A stretch of DNA of 64,000 bases. Source: Winogradskyella sp. Lineage in GTDB: Bacteria; Bacteroidota; Bacteroidia; Flavobacteriales; Flavobacteriaceae. The notes under the pieces were generated by a model. It was not told where the DNA came from. It saw nothing but the letters and a program-made list of their open reading frames with translations, and ran no database searches. Position numbers and translations under genes: made by a program. Positions 44,091 to 52,775 of this stretch are shown here, one piece after another. The stretch is from NCBI RefSeq assembly GCF_013213835.1, contig NZ_JABSSU010000005.1:62001-126000 (forward strand), read 5' to 3'. Each line of letters starts with the position of its first letter. The first letter of the stretch is position 1.

Positions 44091-44117
44091 CAAAAATGCC
44101 TCTTAATAGAGGCATTT
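44091..44117 (-). terminator. Terminator hairpin after the LytTR regulator, overlapping a -7-like box
   Basis: AAATGCCTCT (44094-44103) pairs perfectly with AGAGGCATTT (44108-44117), 4-nt loop, T-run on the minus strand. -7-like CATTTTTG at 44098-44091. Confidence 0.75.
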
Positions 44118-44128
44118 ACTTTGTTTTA

Positions 44129-44157
44129 TTTCTGAAAACAATCTATTTCTTTCTAAA
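44129..44157 (-). promoter_or_regulatory. Direct-repeat operator, copy 2 (serine hydrolase gene)
   Basis: Half-sites TTTCTGAAA (44129) and TTTCTAAA (44150), 21 bp apart; 31 bp from the box edge at 44098. Located in the 95-bp gap after the LytTR regulator stop. Confidence 0.7.
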
Positions 44158-44161
44158 TTTC

Positions 44162-44920
44162 TTAAATATTAAATACCTCATTAATCACAGTCATAAACTC
44201 GTCTCTTTTGTCTTTAGCAATAGGAATAGTCTTGTTATTACTCATTATAAGATAATGTCCATCCCTTTTAGATAATTCTTTTATTTGTTTTAAATTAATT
44301 AGAAAAGAACGATGGGGCTTATAGAAAATTGATAAGTTTTCTAGCTGCTCCACAAAATGTTTTAATGGCTTACAAATAAGCTCTGTATTGCCATTGTTCA
44401 AATAAACATTTGTATACATCCCATCAGCTTCAAAAAGTATAATATCGTCATGAGATACAAAAATAATGCCCTTAGGTACATCTAATGCTATTTTATTAAC
44501 TGCTAGTTGATTAAAAGCATTTCGTAAATCTTGCAACTGCTTATTTATAGAGTTTTCATTTAATACTTCTACTGCTTTTTTTGTTGCTACTTTTAACTCA
44601 TTTACATCAATTGGTTTTAACAAATAATCGATAGCAGATAACTTAAAAGCTTCCACAGCGTATTGATTGTAAGCCGTTATAAAAATAATTTGAAAATCTA
44701 TGACAGTATCTTCTAATAAGTCTAATATCTGAAGGCCTGAATACTTTGGCATTTCAATATCTAAATAAACAATATTCGGTTTCTCATTCTTTATAATTTC
44801 AATACCTTCTTCTAAATTAGATGCCTCTAAAATATGATGAATCTCACCACAAGTTCCATCGATCAGTTTAGAGAGCAGTCTTCTCGCTTTATTTTCATCA
44901 TCTATTATTAATGCTTTCAT
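44162..44920 (-). CDS. LytTR-family response regulator
   Basis: 252 aa. The N-terminal receiver has phospho-acceptor Asp54 in IVYLDIEMP and the lysine of LLKPID. After a helical linker (~120-140), the C-terminal LytTR DNA-binding domain (~145-252) shows LFEADGMYTNVYL, FYKPHRSFLINLKQI and KTIPIAKDKRDEF. LytTR proteins bind two ~9-bp direct repeats spaced by about 21 bp. The gene overlaps the sensor kinase by 23 bp, so the two are coupled. It is the probable activator of the surrounding direct-repeat promoters. Confidence 0.93.
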   Translation of the reverse strand: MKALIIDDENKARRLLSKLIDGTCGEIHHILEASNLEEGIEIIKNEKPNIVYLDIEMPKYSGLQILDLLEDTVIDFQIIFITAYNQYAVEAFKLSAIDYLLKPIDVNELKVATKKAVEVLNENSINKQLQDLRNAFNQLAVNKIALDVPKGIIFVSHDDIILFEADGMYTNVYLNNGNTELICKPLKHFVEQLENLSIFYKPHRSFLINLKQIKELSKRDGHYLIMSNNKTIPIAKDKRDEFMTVINEVFNI

Positions 44921-47834
44921 TATTTAAGGGGATATTGATTAATACTTTTGTTCCATTAGAGCTTTCCGTCTTTAAACTAATTACTGATACCGAAATTTTT
45001 TGCTTTCTATCTGTATTGAGTAATACAACCCGCCTTTCATTAGCGCTGGTTGCAAAAGATTTATGAGAAGGATAGCGCTTGCTGTTGATTTCTTTAGATG
45101 CCTCAACACCAATACCATTGTCAGTAACAATACAGGTTAGCACTTGATTATGCATATTAATACCAAATTCAATAGTTAATCTTCTGTCATTCTCTTTATG
45201 AAGTAAACCATGTTTAATTGCATTTTCAACATAAGGTTGAATAAACAATGATGGTATTTTAATATCTGTAGCAATAATTTGGTCCGAAACTTTGATTTCA
45301 TATTGCAATACTTCTTCGAATCTAATTTTCTCTAATTCTAAATAAATTTCGAGCGCCTTTATCTCTTGAGACAGTAAAATCTCATCCTCTCGACTATGGT
45401 CCAAGTAAATCCTAATCAATCTAGAGAATTTTACTAAATACGAACTTGCTAAATCTTTTTCATTCATCACGATGTATTCTTGGATAGAATTCAAAGCATT
45501 AAAAATAAAATGAGGATTCATTTGAGATCTTAGATTCTCTAATTGAGAAAGTATCAATTTTTTATTTGTTAATTCTTTTTGAAGTTCATTGGCTTGTCTA
45601 ATTTTTAACTTTTTGATTGTATCTCTAAAAATGATATAAATAAGGATAAGAACAATTAAAACGAGACCTGTATAAAACCACCAAGTCTTCCAAAATGGTC
45701 TTGCAATTGAAAATTGAACTGAGTCAATAGCAGCGCCATTGTCTTTAGATGCTAATACAGACTTAACCTGAAAGGTATAATCGCCACTAGGCAAATTATA
45801 ATAATTTACAGAATTCGCTTTGGACTCATCGGTCTGCCATGTATTGTCATAGCCTAAAAGTCTAAACTGATACTTATTATTAATAAAACTTTGAAAACCA
45901 TTGGCATTAAACAAAAACTTTATTGAATTCTCATGATGTTTAAGCTGATAATAGTCTGTTAGAGCAACTGTTTTTAGTCCAATATCAACTTGTGAAACGT
46001 AAACTTCTGGGATTTTTTCATTCTTAAACCCTTTATGTCTATCAACACTAAATAAGCCATTATTAGTGGCAAAATATATTTGATCATTAATTATCTCTAT
46101 ATCACTTACCCTATATGATGGCACTCCGTTTTGTTTAGTTAGGTTTTTAAATACATTAAATTCTGTTTCTAGACATTGAATACCTTCATCAGTTACTATC
46201 CATAAATCATCATTAATACTTTTAATCATATTGATCTGGTCAGACAATAATCCGTTCGATGTATTATAATTGCAATAAACTGTATCATTCTTAATTGCAT
46301 AGAGTCCGTTATTAGATGATGCTACCCAAATGACACCATTTGTAGTTTCTGCAATATGCTTAGGAATGATAGATTGATCTTCGAACCTTATTTCTGTTTT
46401 CTTTAACTCATGATCAAATACAAAAAGACCATCGATAGCACCGAGATAAATACTATTCTCTGACTTGGAATAATAATTAATATACGATCTTTTATTATGA
46501 AGAACATACTTCCGCTTAAACTCTTTATTTAATAATTCGGCGTTCTTATACGAAGAAAAGACATATGCTGTATCGTTTACTTTTGAAATACTTTTTGCCC
46601 CAGCCAGTTTTGGTGTGCTCAATATATTATAACTAAAAGATGAATTATTTACTCTTAACACCTTATCCTCTTTTACCACTAATGACTCATTTCCTTGATT
46701 AAAGCTCTTTAACTCAGAAACTCTATATATTGATGATGTATCAATACTTTCCAAGGCAAAATTAGAAGGGTTAAAAACACCAACTCTACCCTTGGTCGTA
46801 CCATATATAAACTTCTCTCCTTGAATCTTTTCTAATTCGCTAATATTAAGAAGGTCTTTGTGTTGATATTGGAATATATTTACGTTAGGAATAACCAAAA
46901 TACCATCACCTTTTGTTGACAACCAATAATTATTCTGATGATCCTTAAGGATTTTTGTTATAAAAATCTTAGAATAATAGCGGTTCCTAAGTATTAGCTT
47001 TTCATCTAAAAATTCGCAAATATAAAGTCCATTATCAGTGGATACCCAAAGATTATTTCCATAAAAAAAAGTATGATTAATTGTTCTATTTAATAATACT
47101 TTAGGGATATTAACTTCAATATATTTCTGCTTCTCTATATCAAAACTGTAATAAATGTTTTCCCCGTTTTTAACAAAATGGCATAAATTAATTTCACCAT
47201 TTGAAGAAATTCCAACACGCCGAGATATTCCAGAGCTTAATGAATAATTATCAAATACATCTATCTTAAGACTATCTATAGTAATTAAATTAGTATCTGC
47301 CTTAATTATAAAATTACCTTTAGTAAAAAGATAACCGTTTCTCGCATCCTCTATAGCTCCAAAAAAGACATTTTCACTCGGTTTGTTAATAACCTGTCTA
47401 GACGTCAAGTCTACTCTTATATTTGATTTCCCAGGGAATATAATAAGTTCATTTTCTGTCACTATAAACTCAGAAAGTTCACCATTCAATGTTTTACCTA
47501 AATCTATAAATAAGTTGAGTTTGTTGTCTTCTACATAAAAAAACTGACCAGAAATATTATTACACCATACCCTATTTAAATGGTCTTGTTTAATACCAAA
47601 AACTGCATTTCCTTTTTGATCTACATGTTTGAAATGTTTAAAAGACCGACCATTATACCGGTGTAAACCCTTATTAGATGCCAACCATATATAGTGCTTA
47701 TAGTCTTCTAAAAGAGAATAAAATTCAACATCAGGAAGTCCATCTCTTTCAGTTAATTGAATAGTTGCAGGTTGCTGTCCGAAACTGATATAGCATAAAA
47801 CAAAGAAAAAAAATTGGAATATTTGCCTAAGCAT
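44898..47834 (-). CDS. LytS-type sensor histidine kinase with Reg_prop beta-propeller
   Basis: 978 aa. The signal peptide IFQFFFFVLCYISFGQ is followed by a periplasmic two-component-regulator propeller (Reg_prop, ~25-610; repeats such as HYIWLASNKGLHRYNG and GVIWVASSNNGLYAI), a Y_Y_Y domain (~640-720) and one TM helix (~730-750). Then comes the His_kinase domain with MNPHFIFNALNSIQEY (phospho-His775), followed by HATPase_c (DNGIGVE). Reg_prop sensors bind extracellular polymers or derived signals in Bacteroidota, usually in hybrid systems; here the sensor is paired with a separate LytTR regulator. Its promoter carries copy 1 of the direct repeat. Confidence 0.93.
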   Translation of the reverse strand: MLRQIFQFFFFVLCYISFGQQPATIQLTERDGLPDVEFYSLLEDYKHYIWLASNKGLHRYNGRSFKHFKHVDQKGNAVFGIKQDHLNRVWCNNISGQFFYVEDNKLNLFIDLGKTLNGELSEFIVTENELIIFPGKSNIRVDLTSRQVINKPSENVFFGAIEDARNGYLFTKGNFIIKADTNLITIDSLKIDVFDNYSLSSGISRRVGISSNGEINLCHFVKNGENIYYSFDIEKQKYIEVNIPKVLLNRTINHTFFYGNNLWVSTDNGLYICEFLDEKLILRNRYYSKIFITKILKDHQNNYWLSTKGDGILVIPNVNIFQYQHKDLLNISELEKIQGEKFIYGTTKGRVGVFNPSNFALESIDTSSIYRVSELKSFNQGNESLVVKEDKVLRVNNSSFSYNILSTPKLAGAKSISKVNDTAYVFSSYKNAELLNKEFKRKYVLHNKRSYINYYSKSENSIYLGAIDGLFVFDHELKKTEIRFEDQSIIPKHIAETTNGVIWVASSNNGLYAIKNDTVYCNYNTSNGLLSDQINMIKSINDDLWIVTDEGIQCLETEFNVFKNLTKQNGVPSYRVSDIEIINDQIYFATNNGLFSVDRHKGFKNEKIPEVYVSQVDIGLKTVALTDYYQLKHHENSIKFLFNANGFQSFINNKYQFRLLGYDNTWQTDESKANSVNYYNLPSGDYTFQVKSVLASKDNGAAIDSVQFSIARPFWKTWWFYTGLVLIVLILIYIIFRDTIKKLKIRQANELQKELTNKKLILSQLENLRSQMNPHFIFNALNSIQEYIVMNEKDLASSYLVKFSRLIRIYLDHSREDEILLSQEIKALEIYLELEKIRFEEVLQYEIKVSDQIIATDIKIPSLFIQPYVENAIKHGLLHKENDRRLTIEFGINMHNQVLTCIVTDNGIGVEASKEINSKRYPSHKSFATSANERRVVLLNTDRKQKISVSVISLKTESSNGTKVLINIPLNNESINNR

Positions 47835-47854
47835 CCTTACATGATGTTAAATAC

Positions 47855-47862
47855 CAAAGATA
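47855..47862 (-). promoter_or_regulatory. -7 promoter element of the sensor kinase/LytTR operon
   Basis: On the minus strand TATCTTTG matches TAnnTTTG, 20 bp before the ATG at 47834. Confidence 0.55.
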
Positions 47863-47891
47863 AACGTGAATTCTTCTATATCATTAGAAAA

Positions 47892-47920
47892 TTTCTGAAA
47901 AACCTTGTTTCTTTTCTAAA
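47892..47920 (-). promoter_or_regulatory. Direct-repeat operator, copy 1 (sensor kinase/LytTR operon, autoregulatory)
   Basis: Half-sites TTTCTGAAA (47892) and TTTCTAAA (47913), 21 bp apart; the proximal one begins 30 bp from the -7 box edge at 47862. This is the only copy without a terminator hairpin. Confidence 0.65.
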
Positions 47921-47996
47921 ATGGAAAATAAAAAAAGGCTTAGATTAATTTTGAAATGTTATTGGGTGAAATTTTTCAAACTTATAATCTCTTATG

Positions 47997-48986
47997 CTAC
48001 TCAGGAAAACCATTTAAAGACAACGTTTCGAGTTCCTTATCTATATTTTCAAAGATTAAAAATACTTTAAGTTCAGGATGTGATTCTAAAAACGTTTTTG
48101 TCTTTTCAATGCCCATTGTCTTAAAGGCAGTAGCATAAGCATCTGCAGTCATACAATCTGGTGCAATCACAGAAATACTTAAGAGATTGGTTTTACTAGG
48201 ATAACCAGTTTTAGTATCTATAATATGAGAATAGCGATTACCATTTTCATCAATTTTAAACTTCCTGTAGGTGCCAGAAGTAGCCATAGCTTCATCTGAT
48301 AACGGTACAGCCTTTACATAATCTGTTGCATCATTTATACCATCAAATCGTGGTCTTGTCACACCAACAGTCCAAGGTTTCTCTTTTTTAATATTAAGAC
48401 CTTTAGCTCTTATTTCGCCACCTATCTCTACCAAATAATGGTCTATATGTTTCGCTTCTAAAAAATCTGCAATAACATCTACGCCATAGCCTTTAGCAAT
48501 GGCATTAAAATCTATTCTAGTCGCTTCAGACTTCTTGATCTTCCCATTAACAATACCTAGCTTATTTAAGCCAACAGCAGTCATCAGACTTTTTATCTTT
48601 AAACTATCTAGGTTTTCTATATCACCTTCCGGACCAAAATCCCAAGCATTAACAACTGCGCCAATTGTAGGGTCAAAAGCACCTTCAGTACGTCTATAAA
48701 TCGTTTTAGACGCAGCTAACACCTTTTCAAAATGTTCATCAATTACAACATCTTTATTTTTATTGACTCTAGAAATATCTGAATCTGGTATATACGTAGA
48801 CATGGAATTATTAATCACTGTAAAAAGGCTATCAAATTGTGCAGTGTAATCTTCATTTGAGTTATAAATCGCCTTATAACCAGTACCAAATACCGGTCCT
48901 GATAAAGTCGTCATTTCTTGCTTTTTATCTTCCTGACAAGACATAAAAAGCATTATTATAATAACTAGGATTGTAGCGTTCTTCAT
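47997..48986 (-). CDS. apbE: FAD:protein FMN transferase
   Basis: 329 aa from the ATG at 48986. Lipoprotein signal (ILVIIIMLFMSC, Cys18) followed by the ApbE fold: MSTYIPDSDISRVN, IDFNAIAKGYGVD, LVEIGGEIRAKG and SHIIDTKTGYP with the Mg2+/FAD-binding residues. It attaches FMN through a phosphoester to Thr in periplasmic-facing flavoproteins, notably NqrB and NqrC encoded at 55.6-57.6 kb. It is separated from nqr by about 4 kb in this genome rather than following nqrF directly. Confidence 0.94.
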   Translation of the reverse strand: MKNATILVIIIMLFMSCQEDKKQEMTTLSGPVFGTGYKAIYNSNEDYTAQFDSLFTVINNSMSTYIPDSDISRVNKNKDVVIDEHFEKVLAASKTIYRRTEGAFDPTIGAVVNAWDFGPEGDIENLDSLKIKSLMTAVGLNKLGIVNGKIKKSEATRIDFNAIAKGYGVDVIADFLEAKHIDHYLVEIGGEIRAKGLNIKKEKPWTVGVTRPRFDGINDATDYVKAVPLSDEAMATSGTYRKFKIDENGNRYSHIIDTKTGYPSKTNLLSISVIAPDCMTADAYATAFKTMGIEKTKTFLESHPELKVFLIFENIDKELETLSLNGFPE

Positions 48987-49000
48987 AAAACATTTGGTAT

Positions 49001-49057
49001 CTGAGGCTCTCGAAGACACAAAAAATCATTGATAAACATTCACTTCGAGAGCCTTAG
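49001..49057. repeat. 15-bp inverted repeat upstream of apbE
   Basis: CTGAGGCTCTCGAAG (49001-49015) and CTTCGAGAGCCTTAG (49043-49057) pair at 14 of 15 positions with a 27-nt spacer. Dispersed-palindrome type; fills the gap between apbE and the next gene. Confidence 0.75.
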
Positions 49058-49069
49058 CGAACATTTCTT

Positions 49070-49447
49070 CTAATTCAAATTCATTTCTATGACTTGAATA
49101 CCATTATACTCAATAAGATAATCTTCATCGAGATAGATCGGTAAATCTTCTCCATTAGGATTTCCTAGTCCGACACCTGCATATAATACTTTTGCATTTT
49201 TTTCAAAGGCATGCTTTTTGAAAGTTTCCATCCAGACTACATCATAGTTATTAGGATTTTCGGGCAGTAAAACAGCACGAACAACCACAAAAAAGTACTG
49301 ATTTTTTTTATCAATACAAACAAACTGTGGATGACGTTTTAATTTACTGTTGATGGCCACAAATTCAAAACCACGAGATTCTAAATCCTTCCCAACATGA
49401 TTCATTGCAAGATTGTGTAGCTCTTGAGGTGTCAATGGTTTATTCAT
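49070..49447 (-). CDS. Conserved hypothetical protein
   Basis: 125 aa soluble protein: PLTPQELHNLAMNHVGKDLESRGFEFVAINSKLKRHPQFVC, then VVVRAVLLPENPNNYD and VLYAGVGLGNPNG. The pattern suggests a small nuclease-like alpha/beta fold but no catalytic motif is certain. Conserved in Flavobacteriia near apbE/nqr loci, where it has no proven role. It starts 23 bp after the DUF4846 gene stop, so it is probably co-transcribed with it. Confidence 0.65.
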   Translation of the reverse strand: MNKPLTPQELHNLAMNHVGKDLESRGFEFVAINSKLKRHPQFVCIDKKNQYFFVVVRAVLLPENPNNYDVVWMETFKKHAFEKNAKVLYAGVGLGNPNGEDLPIYLDEDYLIEYNGIQVIEMNLN

Positions 49448-49470
49448 AGAGCAAAGATACGAAGAAGCTA

Positions 49471-50334
49471 TTATTTAAACCGCACATATTTTGTACTTCC
49501 AAAAGTATAATTTGAGACTCCTAATACAATATCATCTTCTAATTTATACCATGGGTTGTGTGCATCATCTTCTAAGTTTTTGACCAAGTGCACACTTTGT
49601 GCAGGTGTATTTCCTTGAAACAATAAAAAGAGTTTTTCACCCTTATCATTAACAACTTCATCACAAAGCATTACAATGTGTCCAGGTGTTCCACCTTTTA
49701 TGAGCATATCACCAATTTTTAAGTCTTTCGCCTTTACTGATTTAAGCTCATTATATAGTGACAAAGTACCTGAATACGTGTAGATGAGATTTAAGTATTT
49801 ATAAAAGTTATCTTTAGAATAATTGGCCGCGGCAGTTTTATGAAAACTCACTTTGCTTCCGTTTATTTTTGGACGGTAACCTTCTGCATACTTTTTCCAA
49901 GAACAATAATGGCCAGATGTAAAATTAAAACCAATCTCGTTCTTCCTATTTTTGTCCCATAAATATTCGCTTCGAATTCGAATTAGTGCATCCGCACACT
50001 GTTGCAATCCATTTTTAGGTACAGGAACTTCTAAGATTCCTATATGTCCACCTTGCCAAAAATATTCGGTATTATCATAGTTTATGATTTTAGTTCCGTA
50101 AGGCTTCAACTTGTAATTTCTGAGATATTCTTCAAAACTCCCTTTAGGATATCTAACACGTTTATAACCATCTGGAATATTTACTCTAGATTTAATACTT
50201 AAACTGTCCTTATTAATAAGACTTGGTTCGCTTGTATAAGCAATCACCTTATCAACGGTTTGTTCAACAGGTTTGAATTGATAAATCACTAAAAGGATTA
50301 TTACAATTGAAATGATAGTCAGTATTTTCTTCAT
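49471..50334 (-). CDS. DUF4846-family exported protein
   Basis: 287 aa. An N-terminal anchor (ILTIISIVIILLVIYQF) is followed by a DUF4846-like domain: SRVNIPDGYKRVRYPKGSFEEYLRNYKL, NGLQQCADALIRIRSEYLW, and the closing GDMLIKGGTPGHIVMLCDEV, FQGNTPAQSVHLVKN and WYKLEDD. The C-terminal Gly-His pattern resembles papain-like or NlpC-type folds. Function unknown. First of two minus-strand genes with the 125-aa hypothetical. Confidence 0.8.
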   Translation of the reverse strand: MKKILTIISIVIILLVIYQFKPVEQTVDKVIAYTSEPSLINKDSLSIKSRVNIPDGYKRVRYPKGSFEEYLRNYKLKPYGTKIINYDNTEYFWQGGHIGILEVPVPKNGLQQCADALIRIRSEYLWDKNRKNEIGFNFTSGHYCSWKKYAEGYRPKINGSKVSFHKTAAANYSKDNFYKYLNLIYTYSGTLSLYNELKSVKAKDLKIGDMLIKGGTPGHIVMLCDEVVNDKGEKLFLLFQGNTPAQSVHLVKNLEDDAHNPWYKLEDDIVLGVSNYTFGSTKYVRFK

Positions 50335-50389
50335 AATGGTATAACGTCAACTGAGTTGAATTCGTATTAAATTTCTATTTTTACTAGAC

Positions 50390-51826
50390 ATGAAACATCA
50401 TCCATTATCTAAACGTTTAGGACTATTTTTAGGCCCCATTCTATTTTCACTGCTTTCATTATTACCTGTAGAGTTCATTTCTGAAAAAGCTGATACTGTT
50501 ATTGCTACAGCAGTATGGATGATCATTTGGTGGATCACAGAAGCTGTTTCAATCTCTGTAACAGCATTGTTACCTTTATTGCTTTTTCCATTATTCAAAG
50601 TGATGCCTCTAGGTGATGTTGGTTCTAATTACGGCAGTCCAATAGTCTTTCTGTTTTTTGGTGGATTTGTGTTAGCCTTAGCTTTAGAAAAAGTGAATCT
50701 TCATAAACGCATAGCTCTCAATATCATTAAATTTACTGGTACAACACCCAACAAGGTTATTCTTGGCTTTATGATCGCAACAGCGTTTATGAGTATGTGG
50801 ATAAGTAATACGGCAAGTACTGTAGTGATGTTGCCTATAGCATTATCGGTGATACATTTACTTATTAATGATGCTGACGGATATACGAAACAAGATCAAA
50901 ATTTTGCCTTGAGTGTGATGCTAGGTATTGCTTTTTCTGCAAATGCAGGCGGCATAGCTACCATAATAGGAACACCACCAAACTCTGTGCTTATAGGACT
51001 TCTTGAAAATGAATATCACATTGAGATTTCATTCCTAAACTGGATGCTTTTTGGCTTACCTTTTTCAACCGTTTTAATCTTGATTATTTATGTGGTACTA
51101 ATAGGATTATTCCCAAATCGTGGTATTGTATTTACCGCTTCTAAATCTGTAATTAAAACGGAAATAAAAGAACTAGGAAAAATTTCAGCTAAGGAAAAAC
51201 AAGTCCTTATTACGTTTTCTATAATGGTACTTCTTTGGATTTTTAGAGGTTTAATCAACTCATTAATTCCTAATTTAGGGTTGAGCGATACTATGATAAG
51301 TATATTTGGTGCAATAGCACTTTTCGCAATTCCTCATAGACTTAATAAAGGTGACTTTATTTTAGAATGGAACGATACTAAAAACTTAGCATGGGGCATT
51401 TTAATTCTTTTTGGAGGTGGATTGGCATTAGCAAAAGGAATGAGCTCCACAGGTATTGTTGATTTAGTAGCCAATGCTATTTCTAACAGTAATATCAGTA
51501 TATTAGTTACGGCCGCATTACTTATTATCTTAATGGTGTTTATGACAGAACTTATGAGCAACGTAGCATTGACTGCTGTTTTAGCACCTGTAATTGCAGG
51601 TATAGCGATTGGTTTAGAAATACCTATGATTCACTTGTTAATCCCAGTAACTCTAGCAAGTAGTTGCGCTTTTATGTTACCTATGGCGACACCACCAAAT
51701 GCCATTGTATTTGCTAGTGGTTTTATTAAAGTGCATCAAATGGCCAAGGTTGGTGTTTTACTTAATCTAATTTCCATCGTTTTATTAATTCTTTTGTTTC
51801 AATTTGTAATACCACTTATTTTCTAA
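50390..51826 (+). CDS. SLC13 (DASS) family sodium/dicarboxylate symporter
   Basis: 478 aa, about 11 hydrophobic segments. Two SNT motifs mark the DASS fold: MWISNTASTVVMLPIALS (~140-157) and the C-terminal AFMLPMATPPNAIVFASG (~430). Internal symmetry places EAVSISVTALLPLLLFPLFKV and TELMSNVALTAVLAPV in equivalent regions. It probably imports succinate, malate or related anions with Na+, which fits the Na+ gradient made by the nearby Nqr complex. Followed 4 bp later by a cupin gene. Confidence 0.9.
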   Translation: MKHHPLSKRLGLFLGPILFSLLSLLPVEFISEKADTVIATAVWMIIWWITEAVSISVTALLPLLLFPLFKVMPLGDVGSNYGSPIVFLFFGGFVLALALEKVNLHKRIALNIIKFTGTTPNKVILGFMIATAFMSMWISNTASTVVMLPIALSVIHLLINDADGYTKQDQNFALSVMLGIAFSANAGGIATIIGTPPNSVLIGLLENEYHIEISFLNWMLFGLPFSTVLILIIYVVLIGLFPNRGIVFTASKSVIKTEIKELGKISAKEKQVLITFSIMVLLWIFRGLINSLIPNLGLSDTMISIFGAIALFAIPHRLNKGDFILEWNDTKNLAWGILILFGGGLALAKGMSSTGIVDLVANAISNSNISILVTAALLIILMVFMTELMSNVALTAVLAPVIAGIAIGLEIPMIHLLIPVTLASSCAFMLPMATPPNAIVFASGFIKVHQMAKVGVLLNLISIVLLILLFQFVIPLIF

Positions 51827-51830
51827 ACCT

Positions 51831-52205
51831 ATGAAAAGTCATATAGCTTTCTTTTTATTTGTTCTGTTCGCTTTTTTCACTAATTGTAATGAGCAACAAG
51901 TGTTACCAGATCCATTAGAAGCTGGATGGCATGGACAATCTGTTTGTGAAGTTGTGGAGGAAAATGAAAACATACGTGTGCTTAAATGTACCTTTGAACC
52001 TGGAGTTGGTCATGAAGAGCACTATCATAATCCACACGTCGGTTATACACTTGCTGGTGGCACTTTTAGAATTACTGACAAAGAAGGTACTAGAGAAGTT
52101 GATGTACCAACTGGTTATAGCTTTAGCAATGACGAAATCACATCTCATGAAGTGTTAAATGTAGGTGAAACTACTGCTGTGTTCCTTATTATTGAATATA
52201 AATAG
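51831..52205 (+). CDS. Cupin-domain lipoprotein
   Basis: 124 aa. A lipoprotein signal (FFLFVLFAFFTNC, Cys19) followed by one cupin barrel: PGVGHEEHYHNPHVGYTLAGGTFRI (three His) and DEITSHEVLNVGET (second His). Only 4 bp after the SLC13 gene, so one operon. A small-molecule- or metal-binding role at the envelope is inferred. Confidence 0.8.
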   Translation: MKSHIAFFLFVLFAFFTNCNEQQVLPDPLEAGWHGQSVCEVVEENENIRVLKCTFEPGVGHEEHYHNPHVGYTLAGGTFRITDKEGTREVDVPTGYSFSNDEITSHEVLNVGETTAVFLIIEYK

Positions 52206-52245
52206 TCATTTTTTTCTTATCTTCAAGGTGGAAAAAGAAAAGACT

Positions 52246-52698
52246 ATGACAACTTCAAATCGTTTTAATGCAGCAATTAATAAGCTCTATACTGCATTTC
52301 ACAACAACACATTAAATCCTGAAGACTGCAAACAATGCGCCGTAGGAAATATTTTAGATAATAATGATAGTTGGAGACATATGACCAATATACATGGTTC
52401 AATAACTTTGAATTATGTTGGACTTGTACATCAAAATCTTGGTCGGAAGTTTAATGGTTATACACCTCTAGAATTACTTAAAATTGAAGCTTCATTTTTG
52501 GAAGGCTGCGGTTACAGAGTGGGACCTACTTATTGTCATAAACCAGATTATTATAAAGATAAAGCCATTTTATTTAATGGACTTTCTGAGGTAGTTGTTA
52601 AACTATGCGAATTAGATAAGATAGATAATGTGATGGACTGTTCGCAAATCTTTCAATTTTCAGCTTCAGTAAACAATTCTATTTCCCAAACGGTTTAA
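52246..52698 (+). CDS. Conserved hypothetical protein, small CxxC-containing
   Basis: 150 aa from the ATG at 52246 (an upstream in-frame ATG at 52165 lies inside the cupin gene). Motifs: ECCKQCAVGNILDNNDSW-like (EDCKQCAVGNIL) and LNYVGLVHQNLGRKFNGYTPLELLKIEASFLEGCGY. Homologues are sometimes named as Nqr subunit F in databases, which the sequence does not support (no FAD/NAD or 2Fe-2S motif). Function unknown. It lies 40 bp after the cupin gene and ends before a terminator. Confidence 0.75.
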   Translation: MTTSNRFNAAINKLYTAFHNNTLNPEDCKQCAVGNILDNNDSWRHMTNIHGSITLNYVGLVHQNLGRKFNGYTPLELLKIEASFLEGCGYRVGPTYCHKPDYYKDKAILFNGLSEVVVKLCELDKIDNVMDCSQIFQFSASVNNSISQTV

Positions 52699-52703
52699 AA
52701 GAA

Positions 52704-52738
52704 AAACCAGCACTCAAAAAGTACTGGTTTATTTATTC
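52704..52738 (+). terminator. Rho-independent terminator after the SLC13 operon
   Basis: AAACCAG (52704-52710) pairs with CTGGTTT (52724-52730), with an inner ACT/AGT pairing, followed by a T-rich tail. Confidence 0.8.
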
Positions 52739-52744
52739 TTTAGT

Positions 52745-52762
52745 TTCCTGCAAACGCGGGAA
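52745..52762. repeat. Short palindrome downstream of nqrF
   Basis: TTCCTGC (52745-52751) and GCGGGAA (52756-52762) with one T-G pair. Same type as the TTCCTGC/GCAGGAA hairpins in the kynurenine operon. Only 13 bp from the nqrF stop; it may help to end the nqr transcript. Confidence 0.6.
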
Positions 52763-52775
52763 TAACAATTAGTGA

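Noticed and set aside
52165..52245. Upstream ATG for the 150-aa hypothetical
   Set aside because: It lies within the cupin lipoprotein gene and gives a hydrophobic stretch unlike the family start MTTS.
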